Positions 8,356 through 19,544 of a DNA stretch of 64,000 bases are shown piece by piece. Each line of letters starts with the position of its first letter. Within the stretch, counting starts at the first letter, position 1. The position numbers and the translations under genes are program-made. The stretch is from Closterium sp. NIES-65 (lineage: Eukaryota; Streptophyta; Zygnematophyceae; Desmidiales; Closteriaceae): positions 2,199,501 through 2,263,500 of the forward strand of contig CANXME010002538.1 of assembly GCA_948144175.1 (NCBI GenBank), given 5' to 3'. The notes under the pieces were generated by a model, which saw nothing but the letters and a program-made list of their open reading frames with translations, made no database searches and was not told the origin of the DNA.

Positions 8356-10906
8356 TATAGCCTCAGCCGCGCAGCGCCCCCTGAACCAGCAAGGACGGCA
8401 CCAGTACCCCCAGCGGCAGCACTAACGCCAGCAGCACCTCCAGCTCCAACGGCGCCAACTCCAGCACCCTCATAAGCACCAGCGCTTGCAGTACCGCCAG
8501 CGCCAACACCCCCAGCAGATCAAGCTCCAGCAGCACCAAATCCGGTAGGACCGTCAACACCAGTAGCCTCAGCAGCACCCCCGAGACGCACCAGCGCCGA
8601 TAGAAACACCAGCGCCAACACCCCCAGCAGCTCCAGCTCCAGCAGTTCCAGCACCGCCAACAGCTCAAATAGAACCAGCTCCAGGAGCCCCAGCAGCACC
8701 TCCAGTCTCAGCAGCAGACAAACCACTCGCGCAGCTCCTGTGGAGAGAGCGGCTCCCGCCTCAACGAAGCACCGCCGGCGGCCTCACGAGCGGACCCTGC
8801 ACCCCCCGGCTCCGCACCCCCAGACTCAGCACCCCCAGACTCAGCACCTCCAGACTCGGCACCTGCAAGCTCAGCACCTCTAGTAGCACAAGAGTCAACA
8901 CCGACCTCGACAGGCTCGACTGCGTCTACCTGGGACACACCTGACAAGGCAGGACCCTGAGGGGGGAGGGGGTCTACCAGGGGAGGACCTGGCGCAAGGA
9001 AGACGGCGGCGGGGAGAGGGGCGTAGTGCGGTAGGGGAAGAGATGGTAGTAAGGCACCGACTCGTCAAAGCTGCCGCCTTGAGAGGACAGAACCCGTCGC
9101 GAGGTGGGGTGGTAAATCTGCCACCCAGGCTCGTCAGGGGGGAAGCCAAGGAATATCAAGGAATAGCACGGGGGGACAGCTTGTCCGCAGACAAGTCGCG
9201 GACAAACGCCCGAGATCCCCATACTCGAAACGCAGACGCATCGCCAACCTTCCCGGTCCACCGCAATGCGGGGGAGGTCTCTAGCAAGGAAACCTGGGGC
9301 TGGAGGTTGAGCTGATAAGCGGCGTACTGAACCGCGAACGGCCACAGAAAATGGGGGACAGCCGCATGCATCATGGATGTACGAGTGACGTCCATGACCA
9401 TGCCAATGCGGCGCTCAGCAATCCCATTTTCCTGTGGAGAGGCCAGAAGCGTGAAGGTCTTGTGGATGCCCAGTGCACGACAGAAGGCTCCCAGACGGGC
9501 AGAGGAAAACTCCCCGCCTCTGTCCGAGTGCAGACGCAGAACAGGAAAGTCCGAGCCGAAACTCTCTCTTAGCTGGAGACGAGCTGCGCGGATCGAGTCG
9601 ATCAACACCTCAGTGACGTCACCCTTGCTGCGCAAGGGGAAGACTGTGGTGTAACGCGAAAGTCGTCAACCACCAGCAGGAAGTACCGCTCGCGCCCTTT
9701 CCCACTGACGCGGGCTAGGCCCCACACGTGCATGTGGTGAGTCTGCAGCGGAGCCTCTGTCGGAGGAAACTCGGAGGAGTGAGGGGCGGCGCGCTGTCGC
9801 CCCTCGACGCAGGGGACGCAGGTAGGGCCAAGCCTCGGAGGTAGGGGAGGGAGAGACCGAGGGAGACCAGAGACAAGGACACGAGAGGCCATGACTTGGA
9901 GACGAGGCAGGGAGGGGTGACCAAGGCGGTGGTGCCAAAGGAGAGTCTGGTGGGACAATAGACGACACGAGCAGGGAGCAGACTCAGGACCAGACCTGGA
10001 TGGTGCAGCAAACACCTGACTCGATGCAGCTACCTGGGCAGACTCAGCAGCCGGCGGAGACGCAGTAGTAAGGGTGTACAGGCTCGACCCCGGCCGACGG
10101 GTGAACGTGGCCAAGTGTCGGCCTGTCCGAGCACACGTGCAGTGGGTCACTCACTGACTCGCAGGAGTGAACTGGTCAACCCCCCTATCCTGTAGGTCCG
10201 CTCCACTCACCAAGTTCGTAGAGAACGAGGGGAGGTAGAGACTTGACAGGGTGCGAGAGGGGGCTGGGTACGGTAAGACAGTGGAGAAGCTAGCAAGGAC
10301 AGGACCCCCAGAGGGGTCTGCCAGGGAGACTGCAACCGGCCGACTGAGGGGCATAAGAGTGGTGCGGTCTCAAAAGAAGGAGCGGGACGCACCCGAGTCA
10401 AGGGTGAAGGTGTGGAAGGCCTCAGCCTACGTAGTACTTGAGAGAGCAGACTCACCAACACCTGGTGCAGCAGACGCACAGGCACCTGGGGCAGCAGACG
10501 CACTGGCACCTGGGGCAACAGACGCACTAGCACCTAGAGCAGTAGCCTCACCAGCACCTAGAGTAGTGGCCTCAATGCCTGGGTCAGGCGGTACACACAG
10601 GTAACAGTCACCCTCATCACTAGTAGACACAGAATACATGGCAGCAAGGATAGCATCATAGTCAAGATCAAAGACGGCAACTTACGCCCTAGACAGATCT
10701 CCCCAGCGAGGGATCTCTGACGCCTCAGGGAATTGGCAACACCACGCATCCGTCAAGCGACCGAAATAGCGATGGGTGGAGTGCGGGCCTCCGCACTGGT
10801 CACGAGCCCGGTCGCTGGTACGGAGGACGTAAGTGCAGGGACCAAAACCCCCACCGCGCTGACGCGCAGTATACCACTCACGAAGCTGCTGAGGGGACAG
10901 GGTCAC
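8356..10906 (-). pseudogene. copia pol (A): Cys/His segment, protease, integrase
   Basis: In coding order: the conserved segment starting TLSPQQLREWYTARQRGGGF (10906); retropepsin with FTLDSGASRSFF near 10400, where the next codon CGA has become TGA; the pre-integrase zinc region LLWHHRLGHPSLPRL near 9930; and the integrase core with HMHVWG, LHSDRGGEFSSAR and ENGIAERR (D, D, E triad residues visible). A C-terminal GKVGDASAFRVWGSRAF segment follows, then a proline-rich and Gly/Ala/Glu-repeat linker (GGAES units, about 8780-8880). Frameshifts near 9660 and 9150 and several stops inactivate it. Confidence 0.83.
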
Positions 10907-11294
10907 ACCACTCCGCTGCTGCTGGCGCGTACCACCACCTGAGCCACTCCTGTGCGCAGATGGGCGACCCGCTCTGCCACCGCCGCCGCCGCCGCCGCCT
11001 CCGCCGCCTCCTCAACATCCGCCTCCTCCGCCACCTCCGCCGCCTCCGCTCCCTCTGCCACCACCACCGCCTCCGCCGCCTCCACTGCTGCCGCCGCCGC
11101 CGCCACCCCCGGCACCACTCCCACCACCACCCCCACCCCCTCCACTGCCTCCACCACCACCTCCACTGGCCCCTTCAGCCCCTCCAGCGCCCTTGCCCCC
11201 CTTGCCCTTGCCGGTGCGGCGACTCCCGCTCGGGGCATACTGAGAGGAAGTGGTCCCTAACTATGCGGAGAGAGTCAGGGAGCCGGGTGACTAT
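10907..11294 (-). pseudogene. copia gag of A, C-terminal half (inverted)
   Basis: Picks up the gag at IVTRLPDSLRIVRDHFLSVCP, exactly where the plus-strand half at 5801 stops. The two ends share the ATAGT/ACTAT duplication. About 150 bp after SVCP are deleted, joining directly to the GRRRTGKGKGGKG region (out of frame) and the (GGN)n tract. Confidence 0.82.
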
Positions 11295-11421
11295 TGTCAG
11301 AACATTATAGCTTATGCATTGGTGTAGGCTGTAGTGGGGTAGCCCATAAGGGGTACAACCCAATTAGGGTTAGAACTTGTACCCAACTCTTTCATAGTTC
11401 ATTCATTCTCGTTTCTCGTCA
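11295..11421 (+). repeat. 5' LTR of X (subtype ending TCTCGTCA)
   Basis: 127 bp, TGTCAGAACATTATAGC to GTTTCTCGTCA, preceded by ACTAT. The PBS TGGTATCGAGCAAG follows at 11422-11435. Confidence 0.9.
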
Positions 11422-11862
11422 TGGTATCGAGCAAGTTCCCTAGTGGGAACGCTACCTAGGGCCCACCACGATTTTTTTTTCCCCTGCCCGAAGCGCGCTT
11501 CACTCCTGCCCGAGTCGCGCTTCGCGTGCCCTACCTACCCTCGAGCCGCCCTTAGTGGCCCCTCTCAGGGCCCCTTGGACCGCCCTTACGGCCCCTCGCG
11601 CCGTCTCTAAGGCCCCTCGCGCCGCCCTTACAGCCCCTTACGGCCCCCTAAGGCCCTCGCGTCGCCCTCTAAGGCCCCTCGCGCCGCCGTTACGGCCGCT
11701 TACGGCCCCGCTTAGGCCTCTTACGGCTCCTCCGCGTCCCCGTCAAGGCCCCTTGCGGCCTAGTCTAGGCCCCTCTGCGGCCCCGTCTAGGCCCCTTAAG
11801 GACCCGTTTTGGCCCCTCTACGGCCCCGTCCAGGCCCCTTGCGGCCCCGTCTAGGCCCCCCC
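11422..11862 (+). repeat. PBS and GC-rich leader of X
   Basis: The PBS is at 11422-11435. After it come imperfect repeats of CGGCCCCTTA- and AGGCCCCTCGCGCCGCC-type units to a poly-C run at 11859, where the internal deletion begins. There is no gag start in this copy. Confidence 0.72.
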
Positions 11863-13570
11863 CCGTCTTGGCAGTTTTACCACCCCACCTCGCGCCGTGT
11901 TGCGTCCTCCCAGGACGTCACCTTTGACGAGTCGGTGCCTTACTACCGTCTCTTCCCCTACCGCACTGCGCCTCTCCCCCGGCCGCCGCTCTTCCTTGCA
12001 CCAGGTCCTCCCCCAGTAGACCCCCTCCCCCCTCAGGGTCCTGCCCCTTCAGGTGTGTCTTAGGTAGACGCAGTTGAGCGTGTCGAGGTAGCTGTTGACT
12101 CTGGTGCTGCTAGAGGTGCTGAGCCTGCGGGTGCCGGGTCTGGGGTTGCTGAGACTGGGGGTGCTGAGACTAGGGGTGCTGAATCTGGGGGTGCTTACCT
12201 GGGGGTGCTTAGACAGGGGGTGCGGAGCCTTGGGGTGCGGAGCCTGGAGGTGCGGAGCCTGGGGGTGCCGAGCGTGGGGGCGCTGGGTCTGCCGAAGTGG
12301 CCGCCGGCAATGCTTCGTCGAGGAGGGAGCCACTCTCTCCACAGGAGCTGCGCGAGTGGTTTGCCCGCCGCTAGAGATTTGCTGCTGAGACTCGGGGTGC
12401 TTCTCGGGCTACTGGAGTTGGTCCTGCTGAAGCTGCTGGTGGTACTAGTGCTGCTAGAGGTGGAGGTGCTGGGGGTGTTGGCGCTGGTGTTTCTACTGGC
12501 GCTGGTGCGTCTTGGGGTGTTGCTGAGGCTGCTGGAGCTAACGGTCCTACTGGAGTTGGTGCTGCTAGAGCTGGAGCTGCTGGGGGTGTTGGCGCTGGTG
12601 GTGCTGCTGGTGCTGGTGCTTCTGAGGGTGCTAGAGTTGGCGCTGGTGGAGCAGGAGGTGCTGCTGGCGCTGGTGCTGCCGCTAGGGGTACTGGTGCTGT
12701 CCTTGCTGGTTCTGGAGGCGCTGCGCGGCCAAGGCCGTACTTCGTTTCGCTCCTCGAGCAGGTTCTTAGTCTCCCGCCCTCTACTGGTCCTGCTCCTCCC
12801 TTAGAGTGTCCGCAGCCTGTCCAGTCACAGTCACAGTTACAGCCCGCCTCCTCTCAACCTGCTCCTTCTCTCTACACTGGTCCTACTGGAGGTCTTGCTG
12901 AGCGTCGTGGGCCTGCGACTCGTCCTTCGTCGCTTGTTCGTGCTGCTCGCACTAGTCGTCGTGCTGCGCGTCCGCGTCCTCCTGTGGTCCCCGGCACACA
13001 CCAGATGGCACTGCGTCCTTCCACTGCTCCTCTGCGTGTCCCGTTGCCGTCTCCTCCAGAGTCCTCTCTTCCTACTCTTGCTGACCCGGAGTCTGACTCC
13101 CTTCGTACTGCTAGTCCTTCGGTCATGCGCCTTCTTGCTAGTGTACTCACTGACCCTTCCTTTGAGTCCATTATTTCGTCTGCCCTAGTTGGTGAGCTTG
13201 TTGACTTCGCTGCTCGCTGTCGTCTAGACTATGCTGCCAGTCTCGTTGCTGAGTCTGTGTCTGTCTGTCCTCCGCCCGTCGGGGGTGAGTTTGCTCTTAG
13301 CACGGACGTCCTTGAGGACAGGCAGCAGGAGTTCCAGTGCTTTGTTGCTGCTTTGCCCCATCTCGTGTCGACGCTGATTGCCCCTGAGGGAGACCCGGAT
13401 GCACCAGACATCCCAACTCCTCGATCGTACGCTGAGACGATCGAGGGTCCCTACTCCTCACAGTGGCAGTCAGCAATGGACGCAGAGTTGGCTTCCTGGA
13501 AGTCCACAGGCACCTACGTCAACGAGGTTCCCCCACCTGGGGCGAACATCGTCAGTGGCATGTGGATTTA
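11863..13570 (+). pseudogene. copia pol (X): integrase C-terminus and linker
   Basis: Starts abruptly at the integrase tail (YHPTSRRVASSQ, DESVPYYRLFPYRTAPLP). A low-complexity linker follows, read in different frames because of indels: GGAE-like repeats around 12110-12290 and Val/Leu or Ala/Gly repeats to about 12720. Then come the conserved VPLLEQVLS-like stretch and the pre-RT region ending in NIVSGMWI at 13570, where a deletion leaves a TAG (WI* instead of WIFRVKR). Confidence 0.78.
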
Positions 13571-14972
13571 GGGTGAAGCGGATGCCGGGTTCTCCGCCTG
13601 TCTTCAAGGTGCGTTACGTGGCTCGTGGCTTCAGTCAGCGGCAGGGAGTTGACTACTTTCAGACCTTCTCTCCCACCCCAAAGATGACCACTCTTCGGGT
13701 GCTGCTGCACATAGCCACTCAGCGCGACTACGAGCTTCACTCTCTTGACTTCAGCACAGCTTTCCTGCAGGGCAGCCTGCACGAGGAGATCTGGCTGCGC
13801 CGCCCACCTGGCTTCACTCGGTCGTTTCCCCCTGGTACCCAATGGAGCCTCCGGCGGCCAGTCTACGGTCTCCGCAAGGCACCCCGTGAGTGGCACGACA
13901 CACTGAGGACTACATTTGCGGCTCTTGTGTTTGCTCCTTCTACAGCCGACGCGTCGCTGTTTCTGCGCACCGACACCTCTTTGCCGCCGTTCTACATCCT
14001 CGTGTACGTCGACGACTTGGTCTTTGCCACTGCTGACACTGCTGGACTCGCCCACGTGAAGTCCGAGCTGCAGAAGAGACACACATGCACAGACGTGGGT
14101 GAACTGCGCAGCTACCTTGGCTTGCAGATCACCCAGAACAGAGCACAGCGCACCATTACGCTGATTCAGTCACACATGGTGCAGCTGGTCCTTCAGCGCT
14201 TCGGCTTCACGTACTCCTCGCCTCAGGCCACTCCTCTGTTTACTCGCCACTCGCTCTCAACTCTGCCTTCAGATGAGTCCGTAGAGCCGAGTGGCCTGTA
14301 CCCAGAGCTTGTTGGCTGCCTCATGTACATGATGACCTGCACAGGACCTGACCTTGCATACCCACTTAGCATCTTGGCAAGCTATGTTGCTCCTGGGAGA
14401 CACCAACCAGAGCACATGGCTGCAGCGAAGAGGGTGTTGCGCTACGTGTGCAGTACGTCGGGCATGGGGCTAGTGCTTGGAGGGCGACGTCGAGTGGTCC
14501 TCACAGGTCTCACTGACGCTTCTTGGGCTGACGACCAGGCTCTGCAGCGGTCGTCTCAGGGTTACACCTTCAGCCTTGGCTCCGGCTCTGTTTTGTGGCG
14601 GTCTACCCGCTCGTCTTTTGTTCTCAGCTCCAGTTGTGAGGCTGAGATCTACGCAGGGGCCATGGCTGCACAGGAGCTACGCTGGCTCACCTACCTGCAG
14701 ACTGACCTAGGAGAGCCGCCTCGTTCGTAGACAACAAGGCCATGTTGGCCTTGTGTCGGGAGCACAGACTGGAGCACAGAACGAAGCACATTGCTCTCCG
14801 CTTCTTCGTGGCTCGTGAGCTACAGCAGCGTGGTCAGCTCCGCCTCACCTACGTGGCCTCTGAGGCCAACACTGCTAATATCTTCACCAAGGCCCTTCCG
14901 CCTTGTGATCATCAGCGCTTCTGTACTTTGCTAGGTCTTGTGCCTACCTGGCCTCACTTGCTCACTTCTTGA
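13571..14972 (+). pseudogene. copia RT and RNase H (X/A 3' end)
   Basis: An almost intact RT frame of 450 codons (13378-14730) includes ARGFSQRQGVDYFQTFSPTP, SLDFSTAFLQG, YVDDLVFATA and the RNase H start (SCEAEIYAGAMAAQELRW). A small deletion after EPPRS (the SPPVLY codons are missing) shifts the frame. The rest (KAMLALCREHRLEHRT equivalent to NIFTKALPPCDHQRF) follows in another frame at 14742-14972, ending WPHLLTS. About 97% of the RT remains readable, so this copy decayed less than the minus-strand pol at 6128-8355. Confidence 0.85.
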
Positions 14973-15159
14973 TCTTGTTTGTACTGTACTCTTTCTATAC
15001 CTGCACTTGCTTGTTTACCTTTATATTTATGACCTTGCATGTGAACTGGCCTTGTGGCCTTGCTCTTGTGCTCGGACTGTGTGGTGACTTTGTGACCCAC
15101 TCTGAGGTTCCTTTGCTTTGCTTGACTGGTCTTGTGACCACTTGTTCTCCCCCACTTTG

Positions 15160-15171
15160 CCTATGGGGGTG
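15160..15171 (+). other. Polypurine tract
   Basis: CCTATGGGGGTG immediately before the LTR start TGTCAG at 15172. Confidence 0.85.
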
Positions 15172-15301
15172 TGTCAGAACATATAGCTTATACATTTGTG
15201 TAGGCTATAGTGGGGTAGCCCATAAGGGGTACAACTCAATTAGGGTTAGTACTTGTACCCAACTGTTTCATAGTTCATTCATTCTCGTTCTAATTCTCAC
15301 A
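15172..15301 (+). repeat. Outer 3' LTR of the A/X composite
   Basis: 130 bp, TGTCAGAACATATAGC to CTAATTCTCACA, the same subtype as the LTR at 4276-4402. It is followed by the TGATT duplication. Confidence 0.92.
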
Positions 15302-15441
15302 TGATTTGCGGGAGTTTCGGTAGATCCAGCTGTCGGTCTTGTTGTTGTGCCCTCCTCTGTCTGTAGGTCGCAGGCACGAGGTGGAGTAGGAGTAGTACCG
15401 GGAGAGCCGTTAGAGGAGCTTCTCTCCTTCTGCGTTGCCAT
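15302..15441 (-). pseudogene. Relict copia gag, fragment 1 (N-terminus)
   Basis: Starts at ATG 15439-15441 (MATQKERSSS), with an in-frame TGA nine bases upstream of the ATG. It is Ser/Thr/Pro-rich and open to the edge of element A. With one TGATT copy counted once, the codon at the junction becomes CAA and the frame enters the MMEKFFSFMSFYEQHQ segment at 4248. So the 11-kb composite split one reading frame. Together the first open stretch is about 135 codons, before the TAA at 4003. Confidence 0.68.
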
Positions 15442-15711
15442 GCCTTGTCATGTTCTAGGTGTCTTGATTGTAGTTGAATTTGTCTTGATAGCTTTCATAT
15501 CGTGTTGGGCTCAAAAAGGCCCTTAGGATCTGTGCAGGACCAAACTCTGAGTAGGAAAATGTATAGCGGAAGAGTTTTATGAAAAGTTTGTGAACCACCT
15601 TGCGCTGGTATGTGAGGGCAAATTAGATTGATTAAAACAAAGAGATACAAGCTTTTATCAGGGTACAAGGAATACGAAGAGATATAGTTTATAACCGTTG
15701 TACTATTGCTG
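15442..15711. other. No gene seen; probable 5' region of the relict copia
   Basis: AT-richer than the flanking elements. It should contain the leader and LTR of the relict gag (minus strand), but I could not identify a convincing PBS or LTR boundary. Confidence 0.35.
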
Positions 15712-15719
15712 TTGCGGTT

Positions 15720-15734
15720 CAGGCCCTCAGATTG
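15720..15734 (+). repeat. Left TIR of hAT
   Basis: CAGGCCCTCAGATTG, directly after TTGCGGTT. Confidence 0.92.
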
Positions 15735-16357
15735 CAGGAATTTTACCCTGATTTGGGCTTTGAACACTGATTTTCAGGGTGTTTTTTGGACCCAGCACTG
15801 ATGAGAAAGTTTTTTTTTTTAATGCCTATCCTGATTTTTCAAACGTGTTTTTTCGTACCAGGTCTGATTTTCCAGCGTGTTATTCCTTGGGGACCCTAAA
15901 TCGATTCATACAGTAGAGGGTACAGGTGTAGTTGCGAAAATGCCTAGATTCAATTGATCCGAAAAAAAAAAAAAAAAATCCCGCCATTCCGCCGTCACTG
16001 TCAATAACGGGAAATTGCATCTTTACTGTATCCACACACGTACCAGTCTTGATGTGTTGTCCCCATCATCTCTCAGGCTTGCATGTGGTTGGGCAGTTTC
16101 AGGTAATTACACACCGTGCTGGAAACAGGGCACATACATCCCATTTCGTGGATGGCCCATAGGGGACCATCCACGCTTGCATGGAGGCTTTTGTTTGAGG
16201 GTGTCAACCAATCACCAACGAGGTGTGGTGACCCTCCCTTCCCCGTCCCTTTCACCCCATTCTTGAGCGCCGTGTTAGATTAGGTGAGCTTCGATCTCCC
16301 TGCTGTTTCTCGGCTGACTCTCCACTCCTCCCTCCATCTCTCGTCCATACTCCCGCC

Positions 16358-18158
16358 ATGGCTGGACCCGTTGATGGTGCTCCTGCCGATGACGATGCTG
16401 ACGACATAGAGGTCGAGATAGCACGCACGGGCCTAGACCTGTTGCTGTGTTCCCTCTCTAAACCAACCATCCCACCTTGTAGCAAGAATCCGCCCGTCAC
16501 TTCAGTTACGGCTGTTCCCACCGTCACTTCCGCCCCACCTGACTCAATCGTCGCCCCAGTTACTAACACCGCCATGCCAACCAATGTCACAGACCCAGTA
16601 CCCACTACGGTACCCGCATCCGAGCCGTCAACATCAGCAGCACCGTCCCCGGCTTCTCCTATGGGCACATCTCCATCGCTTCCACCAGGTTTTGAGATGG
16701 CGTCCCCGTCATCTCGGCCCGTTCCACCTGCATCGCAACCAGCTGCTCCCGAAGCGGCGTCCCCTGCAGGTCGGCCCGTTCCACCTGCATCTCACCCTCA
16801 CGCAGCTGCATCGGCGTCCCCGGCTGCTCGGCTTGTCTAGACGAAGTTGAACTTCCTTCGCCCCTCATCTGCGCCACCGACAGCACCCACCAACGTGTCC
16901 ACTCCGCCCGTACTCGAAGCTGCAGCCTCGAACCAGCCGTTAGTTCCTCCCGAGGAGCAGTATGCCATTGCTCTTGAAAGGTTCAAAACGCGCTGGCAAG
17001 GTCAATTTGCCTGGTTGCAGCTTGTCAAAACTTCTACTGGTCACCCTGCCTTCAAGTGTTCTTTGTGTACAGAACATTCAGGATTGACTGGCAAGACCGG
17101 CAAGTTTACCGAAGGGGCAGTCGACGTTCAAAAGCAGGCATTTACGCGTCACGCAGCCACGAACAAGCACAAGCTCACGAAACAACGGCAGGATCAGCTC
17201 GTTGGCGCGACGAGGCAGCCGCGGATTGACGAGCATCCATTGGCGCACGACAGCGAGAAGGTCCGAGTGGTGAATCTGATGGATGCCCTACTCTTTGTCA
17301 GCAGGCAAGATGCACCAATTGATCTGTGGGTGGGATTGGTCCGTTACATGGCTGAGAAGGGAGTCCCCGGATTCCCAAGGAAGGGATACGGGACGTACTA
17401 CACAACGTAAGTCCATTTCCTTTTTCATATTGCACCGTATTTTCTTTTGATGGCCCGGGCTAACCCACCTGATCTTGTTTGCCTGTCAGGTATGGATTCG
17501 GGGAGCTGACTCAGTCTATGGCAACTTGGCTGCAGACTTCACAACTCGAGGCGATCCTGGCAAGTCCCTACATCGGCATCTCATGCGATGAGAGCACCGA
17601 TCGATGCAGAGGCAAGCACCTCATCTTGTTTGTCACGTTCATTCGCAACTCACGCCTCGCCTGCGAGTTCATGGCTCTGCTGACGGTCGACAAGGCGGAT
17701 GCGGCTTCGCTATTGCAGTTGTTGCTGCCCCACCTGCAAGCGTGCGGTGTTGACCTGAGACGCATCGTGGGCATCAGCGAGGATTCCACACTGGTCTTAC
17801 TGCCATGCTCAAGACCTACGACTGGCAGCAGCACTACCCGAACCTGGTGCGGCTGTGGGTGGCGGTGTCGGTCCTACCGTTGAACACAGTCGAATGCGAG
17901 CGCGGCTTCTCGCGGTAGAACGTCATTAAGTCCTGGCAGCGAGGCAGCCTCAAAGATGCTCGGCTTAGTGACTTGATGTGCATGTCCCTGCTCCGTTACA
18001 AGCCCAACTGGGACGAAATAGTCGAGATCTGGCGTAACTACAAGAAGCGGAAGCTGCTCAACACCTGCAACTTCTCCAGGCAGGAGGCAAATAGAAGGCG
18101 TCGAGGGAAGGAGGAGGCAGAGGCAGGAGACCAGGCCAACCCTGTAGATCTAGATTAA
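16358..18158 (+). pseudogene. hAT transposase, internally deleted
   Basis: The first ATG at 16358 (MAGPVDGAPADDDADD) opens a Pro/Ser/Ala-rich N-terminus ending at a TAG (16838-16840). The same frame continues from 16841, with a BED-like region (FKCSLCTEH, then FTRHAATNKH) giving a C-x2-C...H-x5-H pattern. A clean 83-bp intron (GTAAGT at 17407, CAG at 17489) keeps the frame. Exon 2 has the hAT motif GISCDESTDRCRGKHLI. After GISEDS the catalytic middle is deleted and the frame shifts to the C-terminal dimerisation motif (HYPNLVRLWVAVSVLP, VECERGFSR), where CAG has become TAG at about 17918. It ends at 18158. It is inactive, though the ends could be moved in trans. Confidence 0.85.
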
Positions 18159-18274
18159 GAGGAGGATGTAGCAGGTGCAACTGACGGTGGTGATGATGAG
18201 GATGCGATGTGGTATTAGTACTAGTAGTGGTTGTATGCGATTGTTAGTTAGTGGTATTCGCTTGCTGAACTATA

Positions 18275-18403
18275 TGTCAGAATGTTATCTTATGCTCTAG
18301 CCTGTAGTGGGGTGCTCTACAGCGAGTACAACCCTTCTAGGGTTTGCTATTTGTATCCTCATTCGTGCTAGTTCAACCCTCTTCTTTCTTCTAAACTTTC
18401 TCA
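18275..18403 (+). repeat. 5' LTR of N2
   Basis: 129 bp, TGTCAGAATGTTATC to ACTTTCTCA. Confidence 0.92.
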
Positions 18404-18526
18404 TGCTATCAGAGCAGGTCGATCCCCTTGGATCGATCCTGTGGGTGGGTTACCACCTCCTTGCTTCCGCTGCAACTACCTTTCACCACTCGCTGAGCTG
18501 CACGCCCCCTGGCATGTGGCACTTTT

Positions 18527-18645
18527 TCTTCCCGCCGTGCGCCCCGAGGTGCGCGGCGGTTTTCTGCCTGCCGTGCGCCCTGAGGCGCGCGGCGGTTCTC
18601 TGCCCGCTGTGCGCCCCGAGGCGCGCGGCGGGCTTCTGCCCCGTC
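18527..18645 (+). repeat. ~36-bp tandem repeat inside N2
   Basis: Three to three-and-a-half copies of a unit containing TGCCCGCCGTGCGCCCC and GAGGCGCGCGGCGG. Further CCCCGGCC-rich repeats extend to about 18830. Confidence 0.75.
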
Positions 18646-19544
18646 GTTCGCCGCGTCGCCCTCTGGAGGCGCCGCGACGGGCGACGGGGACCCGTCGCGG
18701 CGCGCCGAGGGCACGCGCCTCGGCCTCGTCGCCCTACCCGCGCCCCGGCCCCGGCCCGGCCCCGGCCCCGCCTGTGGCCCCGGCCCCGACGCCCTACTTT
18801 CGCCCCGGCCCCATCGCCCCGCCTGCGGCCCCTTTTCCCGTCGCTTGCGAGCGCCGCCATCCCACCCTGCCTACCCGCCATCCCACCTTGCCTGTGTTAG
18901 GGTTTGGGGGTGGCAAGTAGGGGGTGGCGAGTATGGGGGTGGCACTTATTCATTCCTCCCTTTGCTCCTCCTCCTCCTTCGTCTCCCACTGCTGCAGCTG
19001 CCGCTGAGGGGGGTGGATGTGTGGGAGACTGGGGTTTAGGGTTTAAGGGGGGTGCGTGGGAGTGGAGCTAGCGGTGTAGCAGCGGGTGTGTGCCAGGGGG
19101 AGTGGGATAGTTTGGGGAAGCTGAATGGAGGTTGCCGTCGTGTCGCCAGCAGCACCTGTATTCCGGGGACTTCGTCCGGTAGCCCAGTCGTAGCCAGCTG
19201 TGCCAGCCGCCCGTGGGTCCGTTGCTCGTCTGCCGCTACTTTAGCCGCGGGGCCTGTTACTCATGTATTCCGGGGACTTCGTCCGGTAGCCGCTGTGCCA
19301 GTCTGCCTCCTGTTGCCCGTGTGTCTGCAGCTTCAGCCGTCGCCTCCTATCTCCTCTCCTCTCACTCTCTCTCCTCCTCCTCGCTTGCCCGTTGTGACTA
19401 CCACTAGCTTTGCTTATAATTGTGAACTCTACACTATTGCTTCTTGAACTTGTGCTCAGAATGTGTGGTGACATTGTGATCCACCCTGAGCTTGTACTGC
19501 TTTGCTTGCTCTGCTGATTACTCCCCACTTCGGCTATGGGGGTG

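Larger units (their letters stand above)
4276..15301 (+). mobile_element. Composite copia insertion A with X nested in it and an internal inversion
   Basis: The outer ends are a TG...CA pair of LTRs (4276-4402 and 15172-15301) flanked by the perfect duplication TGATT (4271-4275 and 15302-15306). So this whole 11-kb block sits in one integration site. Inside, gag reads plus up to 5801, then an LTR, pol and the rest of gag read minus (5802-11294), then another LTR and a deleted pol read plus (11295-15171). The inner junctions carry ATAGT (5797-5801) and its reverse complement ACTAT (11290-11294), which is one target duplication pulled into inverted orientation. Two LTR subtypes support this: the outer LTRs end TTCTCACA, the inner ones TCTCGTCA. 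Confidence 0.88.
11295..15301 (+). mobile_element. Element X (copia, internally deleted) with the outer 3' LTR of A
   Basis: Plus-strand block: 5' LTR (TCTCGTCA subtype), PBS, a short leader, then a direct jump at about 11862 into the integrase C-terminus. Gag, protease and the integrase core are missing. The RT/RNase H region and 3' UTR follow. The terminal LTR at 15172-15301 is of the TTCTCACA subtype and abuts the TGATT duplication of A. So by the inversion model its outer end is the original 3' end of A. Confidence 0.82.

Noticed and set aside
5802-11294. Independent minus-strand element inserted next to a plus-strand solo fragment
   Set aside because: The shared gag breakpoint, the inverted ATAGT/ACTAT duplication and the outer TGATT pair need a single nested-plus-inversion history.
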